From Acherontichlamydia pituitae (lineage in GTDB: Bacteria; Chlamydiota; Chlamydiia; Chlamydiales; Rhabdochlamydiaceae), in contig JAHCAX010000005.1 in NCBI GenBank assembly GCA_019634675.1, positions 1-64,000 of the forward strand: DNA of 64,000 bases. Direction: 5' to 3'. The position numbers and the translations under genes are program-made. The notes beneath the pieces are model-generated. The model was not told the origin of the DNA. It was given only the letters and a program-made list of their open reading frames with translations, and made no database searches. Of this stretch, positions 42,264 through 51,182 are shown one piece after another (position 1 is the stretch's first letter; each line of letters starts with the position of its first letter).

Positions 42264-43598
42264 ATGTCATCTTCTAGTTCAATGCCAATTGGGGCTTCAT
42301 CTTCAACTTATAGTTCAACAATAAGTCCGGTCAGACAACCGACGCCTCATTCTGGGGCAACCTCGCCTGAGCTCGGTGCAAGGGCTCAAATTGCTTTCTC
42401 TAGGACCCATTCGCCAGTTCATGGGGCAAGTAGTTCTAGTTCTAGTCCAAGTTCAAGCTCATCTAGCTCAAGCAGTTCAAGCAGTTATGCAAGCCCTTGG
42501 ACTGTCGATCAGGTTGCAACCATCAGTTCAATGGACGAGTTTGACTTTTTTTGGGGATCGATAGGATCGATTAAAAAAGCTTTAGGACAAACCGATCGAA
42601 AACCGCAAGAGAAGGGATTAGATCAACAAGTAGGAAAATTAATAAAGTTTCTTAAAAAATACGAAGGTTATGATTTGACTGGGAAAGAGCTAAAGTTGTT
42701 CGATGACGTGATAGCGGCCTTGAAATCTACTCCAAATATACAATCGGTGTTGGAGTATGCAATCGATCTTCGCAATGTGTTTGTAGATAAGACGGTGCCC
42801 AAGGTCAAGCTCCAAGGAGAAAGATTAATACCTCCAAAAGATCAATTTACATCTACTGAATATCATAAAAGAGCTCATAGTCTTTTAATGCGGGTAGCCG
42901 AGTTAAGGGAACTAGTTGGAGTTATTCTCAGCGTCACTCGACATGCCCCTTCTGAACAGCCTGCACGTCCTTTGTCCAAAGGGATCATCAACATCCAACA
43001 TCTGATCGATCCTGGCACTAGAGGATTTCATTTATGCCCGGATGGTCATCCTATGCGCTCGAAGCTCAGAGATGTTCGTTTTTCTTCCAACTCTGTTTTT
43101 CAAGCGAACTTCCCTGTTGATCCTTCCGGCAAGACTAAGTCGTCCACATTCTTTCCTCTTGCCAATGCTGATGAAGTTATTGCGTTGATCGATTCTGCCG
43201 AAACGATCGCAAAAAGCGAAAATCGCTTTTTGTGCCGCGTGGCTGGCGAGCCTTATCTGATAGAGATCTACAAAGAAGGTCCTGTGATCAAGTCGGCATT
43301 CCCGATTTTTTTCCATGCGGAGTGTGATCTTAATGGGGAGCTCTTAATCGTCGAAGGGGAGTTGCCAGTTACTGGAATGCAGCTTCTTCTTGCAGCGGAG
43401 AAAGCTATAGAAGCATACAACCAACCGACTTTGGATCCTAACCCATGGAACCCGATCCGCTACACGATTGATGACAAACTGGTCATCGACCTGGGCCCTT
43501 TTCTTCCACATCTTGGCGTTTCTCAAGGAATCCTTGTGGAGTTTCCAAGGTCTTTTTTTGACAAGAACCTCATCGCTAACGCAATCGCTCATGCATAG
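42264..43598 (+). CDS. Ser-rich N-terminus protein with bacterial EndoU nuclease domain
   Basis: The 444-residue protein starts like its neighbour (MSSSSS..GASSSTYSS) and has a long Ser run near 53-74. Residues ~240-350 match bacterial EndoU ribonuclease toxins. H246 lies in INIQHLIDPG and H256 in RGFHLCPDGHP, followed by VFQANFPVD, KSSTFFPLANADEVIALID, then FLCRVAG and KSAFPIFF. The order His, GxH, FFP, (I/V)xSA(F/Y)P is the family layout. EndoU toxins cleave RNA, often tRNA, and belong to the BECR fold. No immunity gene of obvious kind follows, which suits a host-directed effector. Activity and secretion are inferred. Confidence 0.65.
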   Translation: MSSSSSMPIGASSSTYSSTISPVRQPTPHSGATSPELGARAQIAFSRTHSPVHGASSSSSSPSSSSSSSSSSSSYASPWTVDQVATISSMDEFDFFWGSIGSIKKALGQTDRKPQEKGLDQQVGKLIKFLKKYEGYDLTGKELKLFDDVIAALKSTPNIQSVLEYAIDLRNVFVDKTVPKVKLQGERLIPPKDQFTSTEYHKRAHSLLMRVAELRELVGVILSVTRHAPSEQPARPLSKGIINIQHLIDPGTRGFHLCPDGHPMRSKLRDVRFSSNSVFQANFPVDPSGKTKSSTFFPLANADEVIALIDSAETIAKSENRFLCRVAGEPYLIEIYKEGPVIKSAFPIFFHAECDLNGELLIVEGELPVTGMQLLLAAEKAIEAYNQPTLDPNPWNPIRYTIDDKLVIDLGPFLPHLGVSQGILVEFPRSFFDKNLIANAIAHA

Positions 43599-43731
43599 GA
43601 GGACAGACCTCAAACAGTTAAGACAAGTGCGTCAGTAAAGCGCTTCTTCTTCTTCGCCTAGAACGGATAGGCTGAGAAGAAACTTCTGATAGGCTGCTGT
43701 TTCGCTGAAGACGCCTTTATCATGAATCCAA

Positions 43732-43759
43732 CTTGAGACCGTTTTGCAACGGTCTCAAG
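43732..43759. terminator. 12-bp perfect hairpin between convergent genes
   Basis: CTTGAGACCGTT (43732-43743) pairs with AACGGTCTCAAG (43748-43759) around TTGC. It sits between the EndoU gene and a facing gene that stops at 43764. No T run follows, so termination is plausible rather than certain. Confidence 0.55.
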
Positions 43760-43763
43760 CAGG

Positions 43764-44573
43764 TTAGCGAGAAACTGATAATTCAGGGAAAGTCGATAAA
43801 GAATCTGAAGAGGAGGCGCATGACAAAGGATCTGTATCAATGGTCCTAAACATTTCAATCTCTTGGAAATGTTCCAATAGCTGCTTAGGTAAAACCTGGT
43901 TGGCCTCAGCTGCAGCTTTCATGAGTAAATAGTATTGAGCAGCCTTTTTACAAAGAGGATGATCGGAATCTTCCATCATAATGATCAGTTCAACAAACTG
44001 CCGCAAATATTTGACTTCCTCTTCTTTAACGGGTGTGAGCAAGGACCCTAAGTATTCCATGCCGGGATCAAACTGTGCCCGATATTTTTTAAAGACATTT
44101 TGCGAATGGCCTGCCAACTGCTGCAGCAAATAATGGAGATGGAAATTTTCAGTCGTATATGCCATGGAGAATTCAGGCCATTTTTCATTGGGTAAAAATC
44201 TGCGGAGAACTGTTTTACAGAATAATGCGCTTCGATGCTCAATCCTCTCATGCATTGCAACAAAGGCATCCGGGCTTAAAAAGTCAATCCTGCCCACTAA
44301 ACGCTCAAATTCTTTTTTTTGATAAAGGTTGGCTATCTCAAACAACGCTCCTTGTACAGCGTTAGATGAAGGGAGGCTTCCATTAAATAGTTTCGAATCT
44401 AGGCAGATGTTGTTATTAGATAGATCGGAATAGGCGCCAAACGTACAGTTGCCAATGGAATATTTGATTGGACCGACTGAATCCTTAAGCTGTTGATAAC
44501 CAGGGATTAGACAGAGTGATGTTTCTAAGTTTTTCAGTCTAAGATCTGAATATTCAGTACAAAAAGCGCTCAT
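43764..44573 (-). CDS. Unrecognised protein, possible effector
   Basis: The 269-residue protein has no signal peptide or membrane span. A segment at ~45-105 (NNNICLDSKLF, AVQGALFEIANLYQ, MHERIEHRS) has the look of a small alpha/beta domain with conserved-looking Glu and His residues. I cannot assign a family. The C-terminus is Ser-rich (SCASSSDSLS). GAGGT precedes ATG 44573. It closes the effector block, facing the EndoU gene. Confidence 0.55.
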   Translation of the reverse strand: MSAFCTEYSDLRLKNLETSLCLIPGYQQLKDSVGPIKYSIGNCTFGAYSDLSNNNICLDSKLFNGSLPSSNAVQGALFEIANLYQKKEFERLVGRIDFLSPDAFVAMHERIEHRSALFCKTVLRRFLPNEKWPEFSMAYTTENFHLHYLLQQLAGHSQNVFKKYRAQFDPGMEYLGSLLTPVKEEEVKYLRQFVELIIMMEDSDHPLCKKAAQYYLLMKAAAEANQVLPKQLLEHFQEIEMFRTIDTDPLSCASSSDSLSTFPELSVSR

Positions 44574-44697
44574 GAAAAGACCTCAAAGAACCATTATATA
44601 ATAGGTATAGCTATTCTTTCTATGACAGTGATATTTTGAATCCTACTTTGAAGTTGTGCCTAAAATAATCCAAAAACTCTTAGAATAGGATCAGAGC

Positions 44698-45309
44698 TCA
44701 ATTCAAGCTTTTCTTTTTTATGAAAAGAACGCTTGGGGCAGTTTCAGAATTTATTTTCCGATAAAAACGGATATCCCAGCTTTGGAGCGGCAGTCCTTTC
44801 GCCATCTGGATCAAGGCCTCTTGCTCGATTTTTCCTTCAACATGTCCAGGATAGCAGGTGATGCTGATCAATCCGCCCGGTCTTATCAGTTCCATGGCTT
44901 GTCCGATGCTTTGCAAGGTGCTCTCCGTCATCGTCGTCAAGCTCTTGTCTCCCTGTGGAAGGTAGCCTAAGTTATATACAATCAATGCAATAGACTTTTC
45001 ATGAGCGATTGAGGGGAACTGAGCGTGCGATTGCTGAAAGAGGTGTACTCGTTCCAACTGTTCTGCAGTAAGGCTGTCTTGCAGAAGCTGCTGGGTTTCT
45101 CTTAATGCTTCGATCTGAATATCGATGCCGATAAGAGATCCTTTAGGACTTAACAGACGGGCCAGTTTTAGAGTGTCCCTTCCTCTGCCGCAAGTCGCAT
45201 CGATGATCCAATCGCCATCGCCGACCACAGACTTCCAATGCTCAAGCGCAAAGCTCAAATGGGGTGTCTCAAGAGGGAGTTCGGTAAATTGATTTTCAAG
45301 CGATGCCAT
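44698..45309 (-). CDS. mnmM: SAM-dependent methyltransferase, YtqB/MnmM family
   Basis: The 203-residue Rossmann methyltransferase has motif I IIDATCGRGRDTLKLA, the acidic motif GIDIQIEAL, and the NLGYLPQGDKS stretch typical of the YtqB group. In Bacillus this family methylates the nm5 group at tRNA wobble uridine. The role here follows by family. Start ATG 45309; the gene is divergent from nadB. Confidence 0.85.
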   Translation of the reverse strand: MASLENQFTELPLETPHLSFALEHWKSVVGDGDWIIDATCGRGRDTLKLARLLSPKGSLIGIDIQIEALRETQQLLQDSLTAEQLERVHLFQQSHAQFPSIAHEKSIALIVYNLGYLPQGDKSLTTMTESTLQSIGQAMELIRPGGLISITCYPGHVEGKIEQEALIQMAKGLPLQSWDIRFYRKINSETAPSVLFIKKKSLN

Positions 45310-45433
45310 ATGGGAACATTCTATCGGATGAGATGATATTATGAAACGCGCTAACCTCTTCCGTTTTCGCAGTGGCTTAAAAAAGCAGGGCGGCGTTATC
45401 CTTAAACATTCCTATTTACTACAGGGATAAACG

Positions 45434-46999
45434 ATGCACACTCCGGATGTATTGATCATTGGCAGCGGGCTTGCAGGGTGCATCGCCGCCCTTGAGCTTG
45501 CCGATAAAGGACATTCTGTGGTCCTTTTAGGATCCGGCCCTACTGGACTGGAGTCGAACTCCGCTTGGGCGCAAGGAGGGATCATCTATCAGGGAGATGG
45601 AGATTCTGCCCAGCAACTGGCAAAGGACATCATCGAAGCGGGAGCAGGGCTTTCCCATTTGCCGGCTGTTGAAGCGCTTGTCAAAAGAGGCCCAAATTGC
45701 GTTAAAGAACTGCTGCTGGAAAAATATCAGGTCGATTTCGACCGGACTGAGAATGGGCATTTGGCCCTCACGGAAGAAGCGGCCCATTCCTGCCCCAGGA
45801 TTATCCACCATCGGGATCAGACAGGTCTTGCCATCATGGGAGCTCTGATCGAACGGGTCAAAAACCATCCTCAGATCGAATTTAAGACAGATCAGACCGC
45901 AGTTGATTTGATCACCCTTTCCCACCATTCGAAAGTGATCACGGACATCTATTACCCCTTGACTTGCGTCGGCGCCTACGTGATGGACAACAGGAGCGGC
46001 GATGTCAAGATCCATTTTGCCAAAGAGACCATCCTTGCCACGGGAGGCATCGGGGAAGTTTTCCTGCATACGAGCAATCCGAAAGAGGCGAGGGGAGATG
46101 GGCTTGCCATGGCCTTCCGCGCAGGAGCGCGGATCATGAACATGGAATACATCCAGTTCCATCCGACGACCCTCTACTTGCCTTATGAGCGCCGTTTTTT
46201 AATTACAGAGGCTCTGCGCGGAGAAGGAGCTGAACTGCTCACGATCGACCAATCTGCTTTTATGCATCGTTACGATGCAAGAGGATCATTGGCCCCGCGC
46301 GATATTGTCGCAAGGTCGATCTATCAGGAGATGATGCAGGTCGACAGCCAGCACCTCTGGCTCGATATCAGCTCCCGTTCTTCCGATTGGATCAAAGGGC
46401 GTTTCCCGACTGTCTATTCCCATTGCCTTTCGAAGGGGTATGATCTGACCTCTGAACCGATCCCGGTTGTTCCCGCCGCCCATTATTCCTGCGGAGGGAT
46501 CGCCGTTGATCTGCAAGGAAGGACGACCATCCATCGCCTTCGAGCAATTGGAGAGGTTGCCTGCACAGGCGTCCATGGGGCCAATCGGCTGGCCTCGACC
46601 TCTCTTTTAGAAGCGCTTGTGTTCAGCAAGCTGTGCGCCGAAGCGTTAGGCGATCAATTGCAGCAGCGAAAGGATTATTTCCCTCCCGTCGAAGAATGGG
46701 TGATGAGCGATCAATGCGTCGACAGCGCGCTGGTCCAGCAAGATTGGACGACGATCAAACAGACCATGTGGAACTATGTCGGGCTCGTGCGCGACACGCA
46801 ACGCTTAAGCCGCGCCTTCAAAATGCTGCATGAGCTGAAAATTGAGATCGATTCTTTTTATTCGTCCTGCAAGCTCACTCCGGAACTGCTGGGCCTGCGC
46901 AATGGGATTCAAACAGCCCTTCTCATTACAGAAGGAGCGATCCGCAACCGCCGTTCGATCGGATGCCACTATCGCAGGGGCTTGAACCTATCCCAGTAA
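45434..46999 (+). CDS. nadB: L-aspartate oxidase
   Basis: NadB is an FAD enzyme that oxidises aspartate to iminoaspartate, the first step of de novo NAD synthesis. The 521-residue protein has the dinucleotide motif IIGSGLAGCIAALEL (about 8-22), SAWAQGGI, and EYIQFHPTTL. The catalytic Arg/His region (ITEALRGEGAEL, PAAHYSCGGI) follows, with GANRLASTSLLEALVF at the end of the core. AGGG precedes ATG 45434. NadA/NadC are not in the window. The last codons (NLSQ, stop) are within repeat R2, as in pyk. Confidence 0.95.
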   Translation: MHTPDVLIIGSGLAGCIAALELADKGHSVVLLGSGPTGLESNSAWAQGGIIYQGDGDSAQQLAKDIIEAGAGLSHLPAVEALVKRGPNCVKELLLEKYQVDFDRTENGHLALTEEAAHSCPRIIHHRDQTGLAIMGALIERVKNHPQIEFKTDQTAVDLITLSHHSKVITDIYYPLTCVGAYVMDNRSGDVKIHFAKETILATGGIGEVFLHTSNPKEARGDGLAMAFRAGARIMNMEYIQFHPTTLYLPYERRFLITEALRGEGAELLTIDQSAFMHRYDARGSLAPRDIVARSIYQEMMQVDSQHLWLDISSRSSDWIKGRFPTVYSHCLSKGYDLTSEPIPVVPAAHYSCGGIAVDLQGRTTIHRLRAIGEVACTGVHGANRLASTSLLEALVFSKLCAEALGDQLQQRKDYFPPVEEWVMSDQCVDSALVQQDWTTIKQTMWNYVGLVRDTQRLSRAFKMLHELKIEIDSFYSSCKLTPELLGLRNGIQTALLITEGAIRNRRSIGCHYRRGLNLSQ

Positions 47000-47109
47000 T
47001 ATGCTTCTGTCGATTTTCGGGTTTTTTTAAGTCTACTTTTTGATCCAAATGACGGGGTTAATATCAGCTCTCGTATATTGACCCCGTCATTTGGATCAAA
47101 AATAGGTTC
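46984..47109. repeat. Palindromic element R2, copy after nadB
   Basis: This 126-bp element has left end GAACCTATCCCAGTAAT (46984) and right end AATAGGTTC (47109). A perfect 22-bp inner stem runs 47037-47058 / 47081-47102 (core GATCCAAATGACGGGG). The left end is the same as the pyk copy, but the stem sequence differs. The nadB stop lies in the left end. 47110-47210 is AT-rich with no gene. Confidence 0.85.
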
Positions 47110-47210
47110 TTAAGTTAATGCGATTGCTGGCAGATGCAGTTTTGGCATGCTGGTTTTTTTATAAATTATTTATTTTAATTTCTTTGGGCCTGAATTAAAT
47201 GAAGAATTTC

Positions 47211-47239
47211 TTGCATCGAATTCTGGGCTGTACTAAGAT
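47211..47239 (+). promoter_or_regulatory. Candidate promoter of tRNA-Val
   Basis: TTGCAT (47211-47216) and TAAGAT (47234-47239) are 17 bases apart, ~27 bases upstream of the tRNA 5' end. Confidence 0.5.
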
Positions 47240-47265
47240 GTTCATCTAAATTAAAAAATTGATCT

Positions 47266-47339
47266 GGGGTATTAGCTCAGTTGGTTAGAGCGCCACGTTG
47301 ACATCGTGGAGGTCAGCTGTTCGAGTCAGCTATATCCCA
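47266..47339 (+). tRNA. tRNA-Val (anticodon GAC)
   Basis: Cloverleaf: acceptor GGGGTAT / ATATCCC, D arm GCTCAGTTGGTTAGAGC, anticodon stem CCACG-TTGACAT-CGTGG, and T arm AGCTG-TTCGAGT-CAGCT. The anticodon GAC reads valine codons. CCA is not encoded in register. It lies directly upstream of the ThrRS-like gene. Confidence 0.95.
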
Positions 47340-47346
47340 ACCATTC

Positions 47347-48969
47347 ATGAAACCAGATCCATTTTATACCTTGAACGAAGCACGCCAAACTGCAGCTGAA
47401 GTATTAGCTGCAGCAGCATTAGAGCTTTTTCCCGACACTCTGCTCTTTCAAGGGCAAGGGACGTCAAAGGTCTTTTTTTACGATTTTTATTTCCCATTCC
47501 CATTTCAGACTGAGTTTTTATTCCAACTAGAAGAACGGATGCGGCAAATCCTTAAACGGGAAGAGCCGATCAAAGTCTTAGAGATGTTGCCCGGCAATGC
47601 AGCCTCTCTTTTGAACCATATCCGCCAGCCGGTGCTGGCTGAAAAGGTCAAGGACCTCGACCGCGCCCTTGTCAACATGTTGCAAATAGGGGAGTTTGCC
47701 GATTGGTGCGAAGAGCCCTTGCTGACCGAGTGGGACCTCTCCTATGCCTTTAAACTGATAGAGTTCTATCCCATTTCCATTGGAGAAGATACGCTCGTCC
47801 GGATCATCGGAGTCCTTGAAGAGGATAAGCAGGCCTTAAAAAAAGTTGTCAAGGCGGCTCCATCCTTTGCCAAAAGCGACCACCGTCCTCTTGTTCAAGA
47901 GCTGGGACTGTTCATGCCGATCGAAGACATGGGCGAGGGGCTTTGGGCTTGGCTTCCCAAAGCAGAAGCGGTCAAGGGGGCATTGCTCCGCTGGTGGGAA
48001 GAAGAGCATCGGAAGCAAAATTTTCAGTTGATGACCACTCCGGCATGCCTGTGCGCAGACGAAGGCGAAGAGCCCGGGTTTGACCTGTTTTTGGCCCATC
48101 GCGCATTTTGGCAAAAGAGCAACCCTGGCGGCAGTTCCAAAATTGCCGAGGTCTCCTACTTAAACAGCCTCGCCGATAAACAATTAAAAAATGGCCTTTT
48201 CGAGAGCATCGGATGGATTTCCGACAGGGGGCATCTGTTCGTAAGTGACGAAGAACTTTTTCAAGAGTGCATTTCTTCCTTGCAATTCATCACCAAAATT
48301 CCTAAAATCCTAGGTTTTGAGTTCCAAATCATTTTATACACAGGGAATGTTGGAATCCAAAAAAAGGACTCTAAAGGGGCAAAGGGCTTTCGCCTTCTTC
48401 AAGATGTTTTGAAGGAAGCGCGCCTGGAGCATCTCATCATCCAAGATCCCATGCTGGAAATGCAGTCTCGCATTCAGTTGCAGATAGCAGATGCATTGGG
48501 AAGATGGTGGGATGGGCCTTTTATAGGGATCGATGGTTCAGTGGATGTCAAAAGCGGTTTCACGTGCATCACGAGATCTGCATTTAATTCCCTTGAGCGG
48601 TTGGTGGCGTTGTGCGTTGAAAGGTATCGAGGACGCTGGCCGTTTTGGCTAAGTCCCGAGCAGGTACGGATCATCGTCCTCTCTAACGGGAGCAGGAAGT
48701 ATGCGCAGGCAGTCTGGCAAAAGCTGGAAAATGCCGGCATCCGGATGACGATCGATGATCGAATGGCCGATCCGTTGAAAACGCGGCTGCACCACGCACT
48801 TTGCGAACAGGTTCCCTTCGTTGTCCTGATCGGCGACAAAGAGGAAGAGGGCAACTGGATCAGCTATCGGACCCCTGATTCTCCCAATAATGAAAAAATG
48901 GGGGATGAAGAGTTTATAAACATGATCATAGAACTGAACAGGAGCAATGACTCTGAATTTGAGAATTAA
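47347..48969 (+). CDS. Degenerate threonyl-tRNA synthetase paralogue
   Basis: The 540-residue protein follows ThrRS collinearly but lacks the TGS domain and key residues. The editing-domain His motif (HxxxH before LFP) is replaced by RQTAAEVLAAAALELFP. The motif 2 region (usually a FGxxHRxE Arg) reads IAEVSYLNSLADKQ, with the active Arg lost. Motif 3 keeps an Arg (TRSAFNSLER), and the anticodon-binding domain (~430-540) is recognisable (WPFWLSPEQVRIIVLS, then VLIGDKEEE). The place is that of thrS in the common thrS-infC-rpmI-rplT-pheS order. It is probably inactive as a synthetase; a regulatory or tRNA-binding role is possible. Its end overlaps infC by 23 bases. Confidence 0.75.
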   Translation: MKPDPFYTLNEARQTAAEVLAAAALELFPDTLLFQGQGTSKVFFYDFYFPFPFQTEFLFQLEERMRQILKREEPIKVLEMLPGNAASLLNHIRQPVLAEKVKDLDRALVNMLQIGEFADWCEEPLLTEWDLSYAFKLIEFYPISIGEDTLVRIIGVLEEDKQALKKVVKAAPSFAKSDHRPLVQELGLFMPIEDMGEGLWAWLPKAEAVKGALLRWWEEEHRKQNFQLMTTPACLCADEGEEPGFDLFLAHRAFWQKSNPGGSSKIAEVSYLNSLADKQLKNGLFESIGWISDRGHLFVSDEELFQECISSLQFITKIPKILGFEFQIILYTGNVGIQKKDSKGAKGFRLLQDVLKEARLEHLIIQDPMLEMQSRIQLQIADALGRWWDGPFIGIDGSVDVKSGFTCITRSAFNSLERLVALCVERYRGRWPFWLSPEQVRIIVLSNGSRKYAQAVWQKLENAGIRMTIDDRMADPLKTRLHHALCEQVPFVVLIGDKEEEGNWISYRTPDSPNNEKMGDEEFINMIIELNRSNDSEFEN

Positions 48970-49474
48970 TCGCGAGATTCGAGTACCGAAAGTGCGCGTC
49001 ATCGATGAAGATGGCGGACAAGTTGGGGTGTTGACGCTGCCAGAAGCTCTTACACGCGCGGAACAGGCGGGTTTAGACCTGGTGGAAATCGCACCTAATG
49101 CAGAGCCTCCTGTCTGTAAAATTATCGATTACGGCAAATACCGTTATCAATTGACGAAGAAAGAGAAAGAGCAGAAGAAGTCGCAGCATCAAGTCAAGGT
49201 TAAGGAGATCAAGATCAAGCCTAATACCGATGACCACGACCTTCAGGTCAAGATGAAGCACGCGCGTGAATTTATTGCCAAAGGCAATAAGGTCCGGGTG
49301 ACCTGCACATTCCGCGGACGAGAAATGCTCCACTCTGAGTATGGCAGAAAGGCGGTACAGAGGTTTTGCGAAGACTTAGCTGATGTGGCAGCTCCAGAGT
49401 CGCCAGCTAAAATGCTAGGTCGCAATCTGTCTGTTGTTTTAGCTCCTGGAGCCAAGAAAAAACCGAATGCATAA
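48947..49474 (+). CDS. infC: Translation initiation factor IF-3
   Basis: IF-3 binds the 30S subunit and checks start-codon pairing. The 175-residue protein has NREIRVPKVRVIDEDGGQVG at the start, PPVCKIIDYGKY, and KIKPNTDDHDLQVKM with FRGRE in the C domain. It starts at ATG 48947, not the AUU typical of enterobacteria, with GGAG close upstream, and overlaps the ThrRS-like gene. It heads infC-rpmI-rplT. Confidence 0.96.
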   Translation: MTLNLRINREIRVPKVRVIDEDGGQVGVLTLPEALTRAEQAGLDLVEIAPNAEPPVCKIIDYGKYRYQLTKKEKEQKKSQHQVKVKEIKIKPNTDDHDLQVKMKHAREFIAKGNKVRVTCTFRGREMLHSEYGRKAVQRFCEDLADVAAPESPAKMLGRNLSVVLAPGAKKKPNA

Positions 49475-49495
49475 ATTTATCTGTGGAGAATGACC

Positions 49496-49693
49496 GTGAC
49501 TAAAATGAAAACACGAAAAGCTGTCAAAGCGAGATTTAAAGTGACTGGAACTGGCAAGCTAAAGCGCAGCAAACCTGGCCGCCGTCACATTTTAACGAAG
49601 AAGGCCTCTAAGCGTAAGCGCCGTTTGAGAAAGCAGACGCTTGTAGATAAAGGCCAAACAAAAATGTATGCCCGCCTAATGGGTGTTGAATAA
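49496..49693 (+). CDS. rpmI: 50S ribosomal protein L35
   Basis: This small basic large-subunit protein of 65 residues has KMKTRKAVKARFKVTG and the KRSKPGRRH stretch. GTG 49496 is preferred: it lies 8 bases after GGAG and gives the usual M-x-KMK start. ATG 49490 would place the site too close. Confidence 0.93.
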   Translation: MTKMKTRKAVKARFKVTGTGKLKRSKPGRRHILTKKASKRKRRLRKQTLVDKGQTKMYARLMGVE

Positions 49694-49716
49694 TTTAAGA
49701 TAATTGGAGAAATACC

Positions 49717-50073
49717 ATGGTAAGAGTCACAAACGCGGTGGCTAGAAACCGTTCGCGCAAACGTCTGATGAAGCGCGCAAAAGGATTTGTCGGCGATCGA
49801 AAAAATCACAAGAGACTGACATTGGACGCAGTGCTTTCCGCCCTCGCATTCAATTACCGTCATCGTAAACAACGCAAACGCGACTTCCGCAAACTGTGGA
49901 TCATGCGGATCGGCGTTGGCGCTAAGATCAACGGTATGTCCTATAGCAAGTTGGTCGACGGCCTCAAAAAAGCTGGATGCACATTGAATCGCAAGATGCT
50001 CTCCGATATGGCAATTCGCGATCCAAACAGCTTCTCAGAAGTTGTTGGAGCTGCTAAGAAAGCATTAGCTTAA
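49717..50073 (+). CDS. rplT: 50S ribosomal protein L20
   Basis: L20 is an early assembly protein of the 50S subunit and can repress its own operon in many bacteria. The 118-residue basic protein has VARNRSRKRLMKRAKGF and FRKLWIMRIGVGAKINGMSYS. GGAG precedes ATG 49717. A terminator follows the gene. Confidence 0.96.
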   Translation: MVRVTNAVARNRSRKRLMKRAKGFVGDRKNHKRLTLDAVLSALAFNYRHRKQRKRDFRKLWIMRIGVGAKINGMSYSKLVDGLKKAGCTLNRKMLSDMAIRDPNSFSEVVGAAKKALA

Positions 50074-50097
50074 GTAAGCTTCTTGCTCCCTATCTAG

Positions 50098-50129
50098 CCC
50101 ATGCTGCAGTGGCGGCATGGGTTTTTTTT
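50098..50129 (+). terminator. Intrinsic terminator after rplT
   Basis: Stem CCCATGC (50098-50104) pairs with GCATGGG (50115-50121), followed by eight T (50122-50129). It separates rplT from pheS. Confidence 0.88.
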
Positions 50130-50162
50130 AATCTCATAAGTCGATCCAATTCGAGGTGCATT

Positions 50163-51182
50163 GTGCAACAACGGATCTCTTCTCTACGCAACCAATTCCA
50201 AGACGACCTCAAACAAGTCAAGTTCAGCAAAGATGTCGAACAGCTCAAGGTCAAGTACCTAGGAAAAAAGGGACCTGTCCAAGACCTGATGCTCCATCTG
50301 CGCGAGGCCCCGGCCGATGAGCGCCCCCACTTAGGCAAAGTCATCAACGAGCTCAAAGAAGAGTTTGCCCGCCTTTGCGAGCAAGCCCTTGCAAGCTACG
50401 CCGATGTTGAGCAAGCCCAGCAGATCGCGCAAGAGAAGATCGACGTCACCATGCCTGGCCGCCGCCGCTGCCTTGGCCGCAAACACCCCCTTTCCCTCAT
50501 GATGGACGAGATGATCGAGATCCTCTCCGGCATGGGCTTTTCCGTTCAGTACGGGCCAGACATCGATTCCGACTACTACAACTACGAAGGTCTCAACTTT
50601 CCTCCCGACCATCCCGCCCGCGATATGCAGGACACCTTCTACATCACGCCGAACATGCTCCTCCGCTCCCATACTTCGAACACCCAATTGCGCGTGATGG
50701 AGACCCACCGTCCTCCGATCAGGATCATCGCCCCCGGCACGGTCTACCGCAATGAGACGATCAGTGCCAGGTCCCACGTCTTCTTTCATCAGATCGAAGG
50801 GCTATATGTCGACAAAGGGGTTTCCTTTGCCGACCTCTTCGCCACCATGGAGGAGTTCTGGAGCAAGGTATTCCAAACAAAGGTCCAGATGCGCTTCCGC
50901 CCAAGCTACTTCCCGTTCGTGGAACCTGGGCTGGAAGTCGATATTGGCTGCATGGCATGCCAGCAGAAAGGCTGCCGCCTCTGCAAGTTCACCGGCTGGC
51001 TCGAAGTCGCCGGAGCTGGAATGGTCCACCCCGAAGTGCTCAAGAACGGCGGGATCGATCCGGAAGTCTATTCAGGCTTTGCTTGGGGACTGGGGATCGA
51101 GCGTTCCGCAATGCTCCGCTACGGAGTGAACGACATCCGGATGTTCACAGAAAACGACCTCCGCTTCCTCGAGCAAGTCTAA
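50163..51182 (+). CDS. pheS: Phenylalanyl-tRNA synthetase alpha subunit
   Basis: PheS is the catalytic subunit of the alpha2-beta2 PheRS. The 339-residue protein has the class II signatures: LRSHTSNTQLRVM (motif 1 side), GTVYRNETISARSHVFFHQIEG (motif 2, in two stretches), and FAWGLGIERSAMLRYG (motif 3). The start is GTG 50163 with GAGGTG upstream; an open frame from 50109 extends through the terminator and is not used. pheT is not adjacent downstream, as in other chlamydiae. Confidence 0.95.
   Translation: MQQRISSLRNQFQDDLKQVKFSKDVEQLKVKYLGKKGPVQDLMLHLREAPADERPHLGKVINELKEEFARLCEQALASYADVEQAQQIAQEKIDVTMPGRRRCLGRKHPLSLMMDEMIEILSGMGFSVQYGPDIDSDYYNYEGLNFPPDHPARDMQDTFYITPNMLLRSHTSNTQLRVMETHRPPIRIIAPGTVYRNETISARSHVFFHQIEGLYVDKGVSFADLFATMEEFWSKVFQTKVQMRFRPSYFPFVEPGLEVDIGCMACQQKGCRLCKFTGWLEVAGAGMVHPEVLKNGGIDPEVYSGFAWGLGIERSAMLRYGVNDIRMFTENDLRFLEQV

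Noticed and set aside
35880..44600. Prophage or integrative element for the effector block
   Set aside because: No integrase, phage structural gene or attachment repeats are visible.
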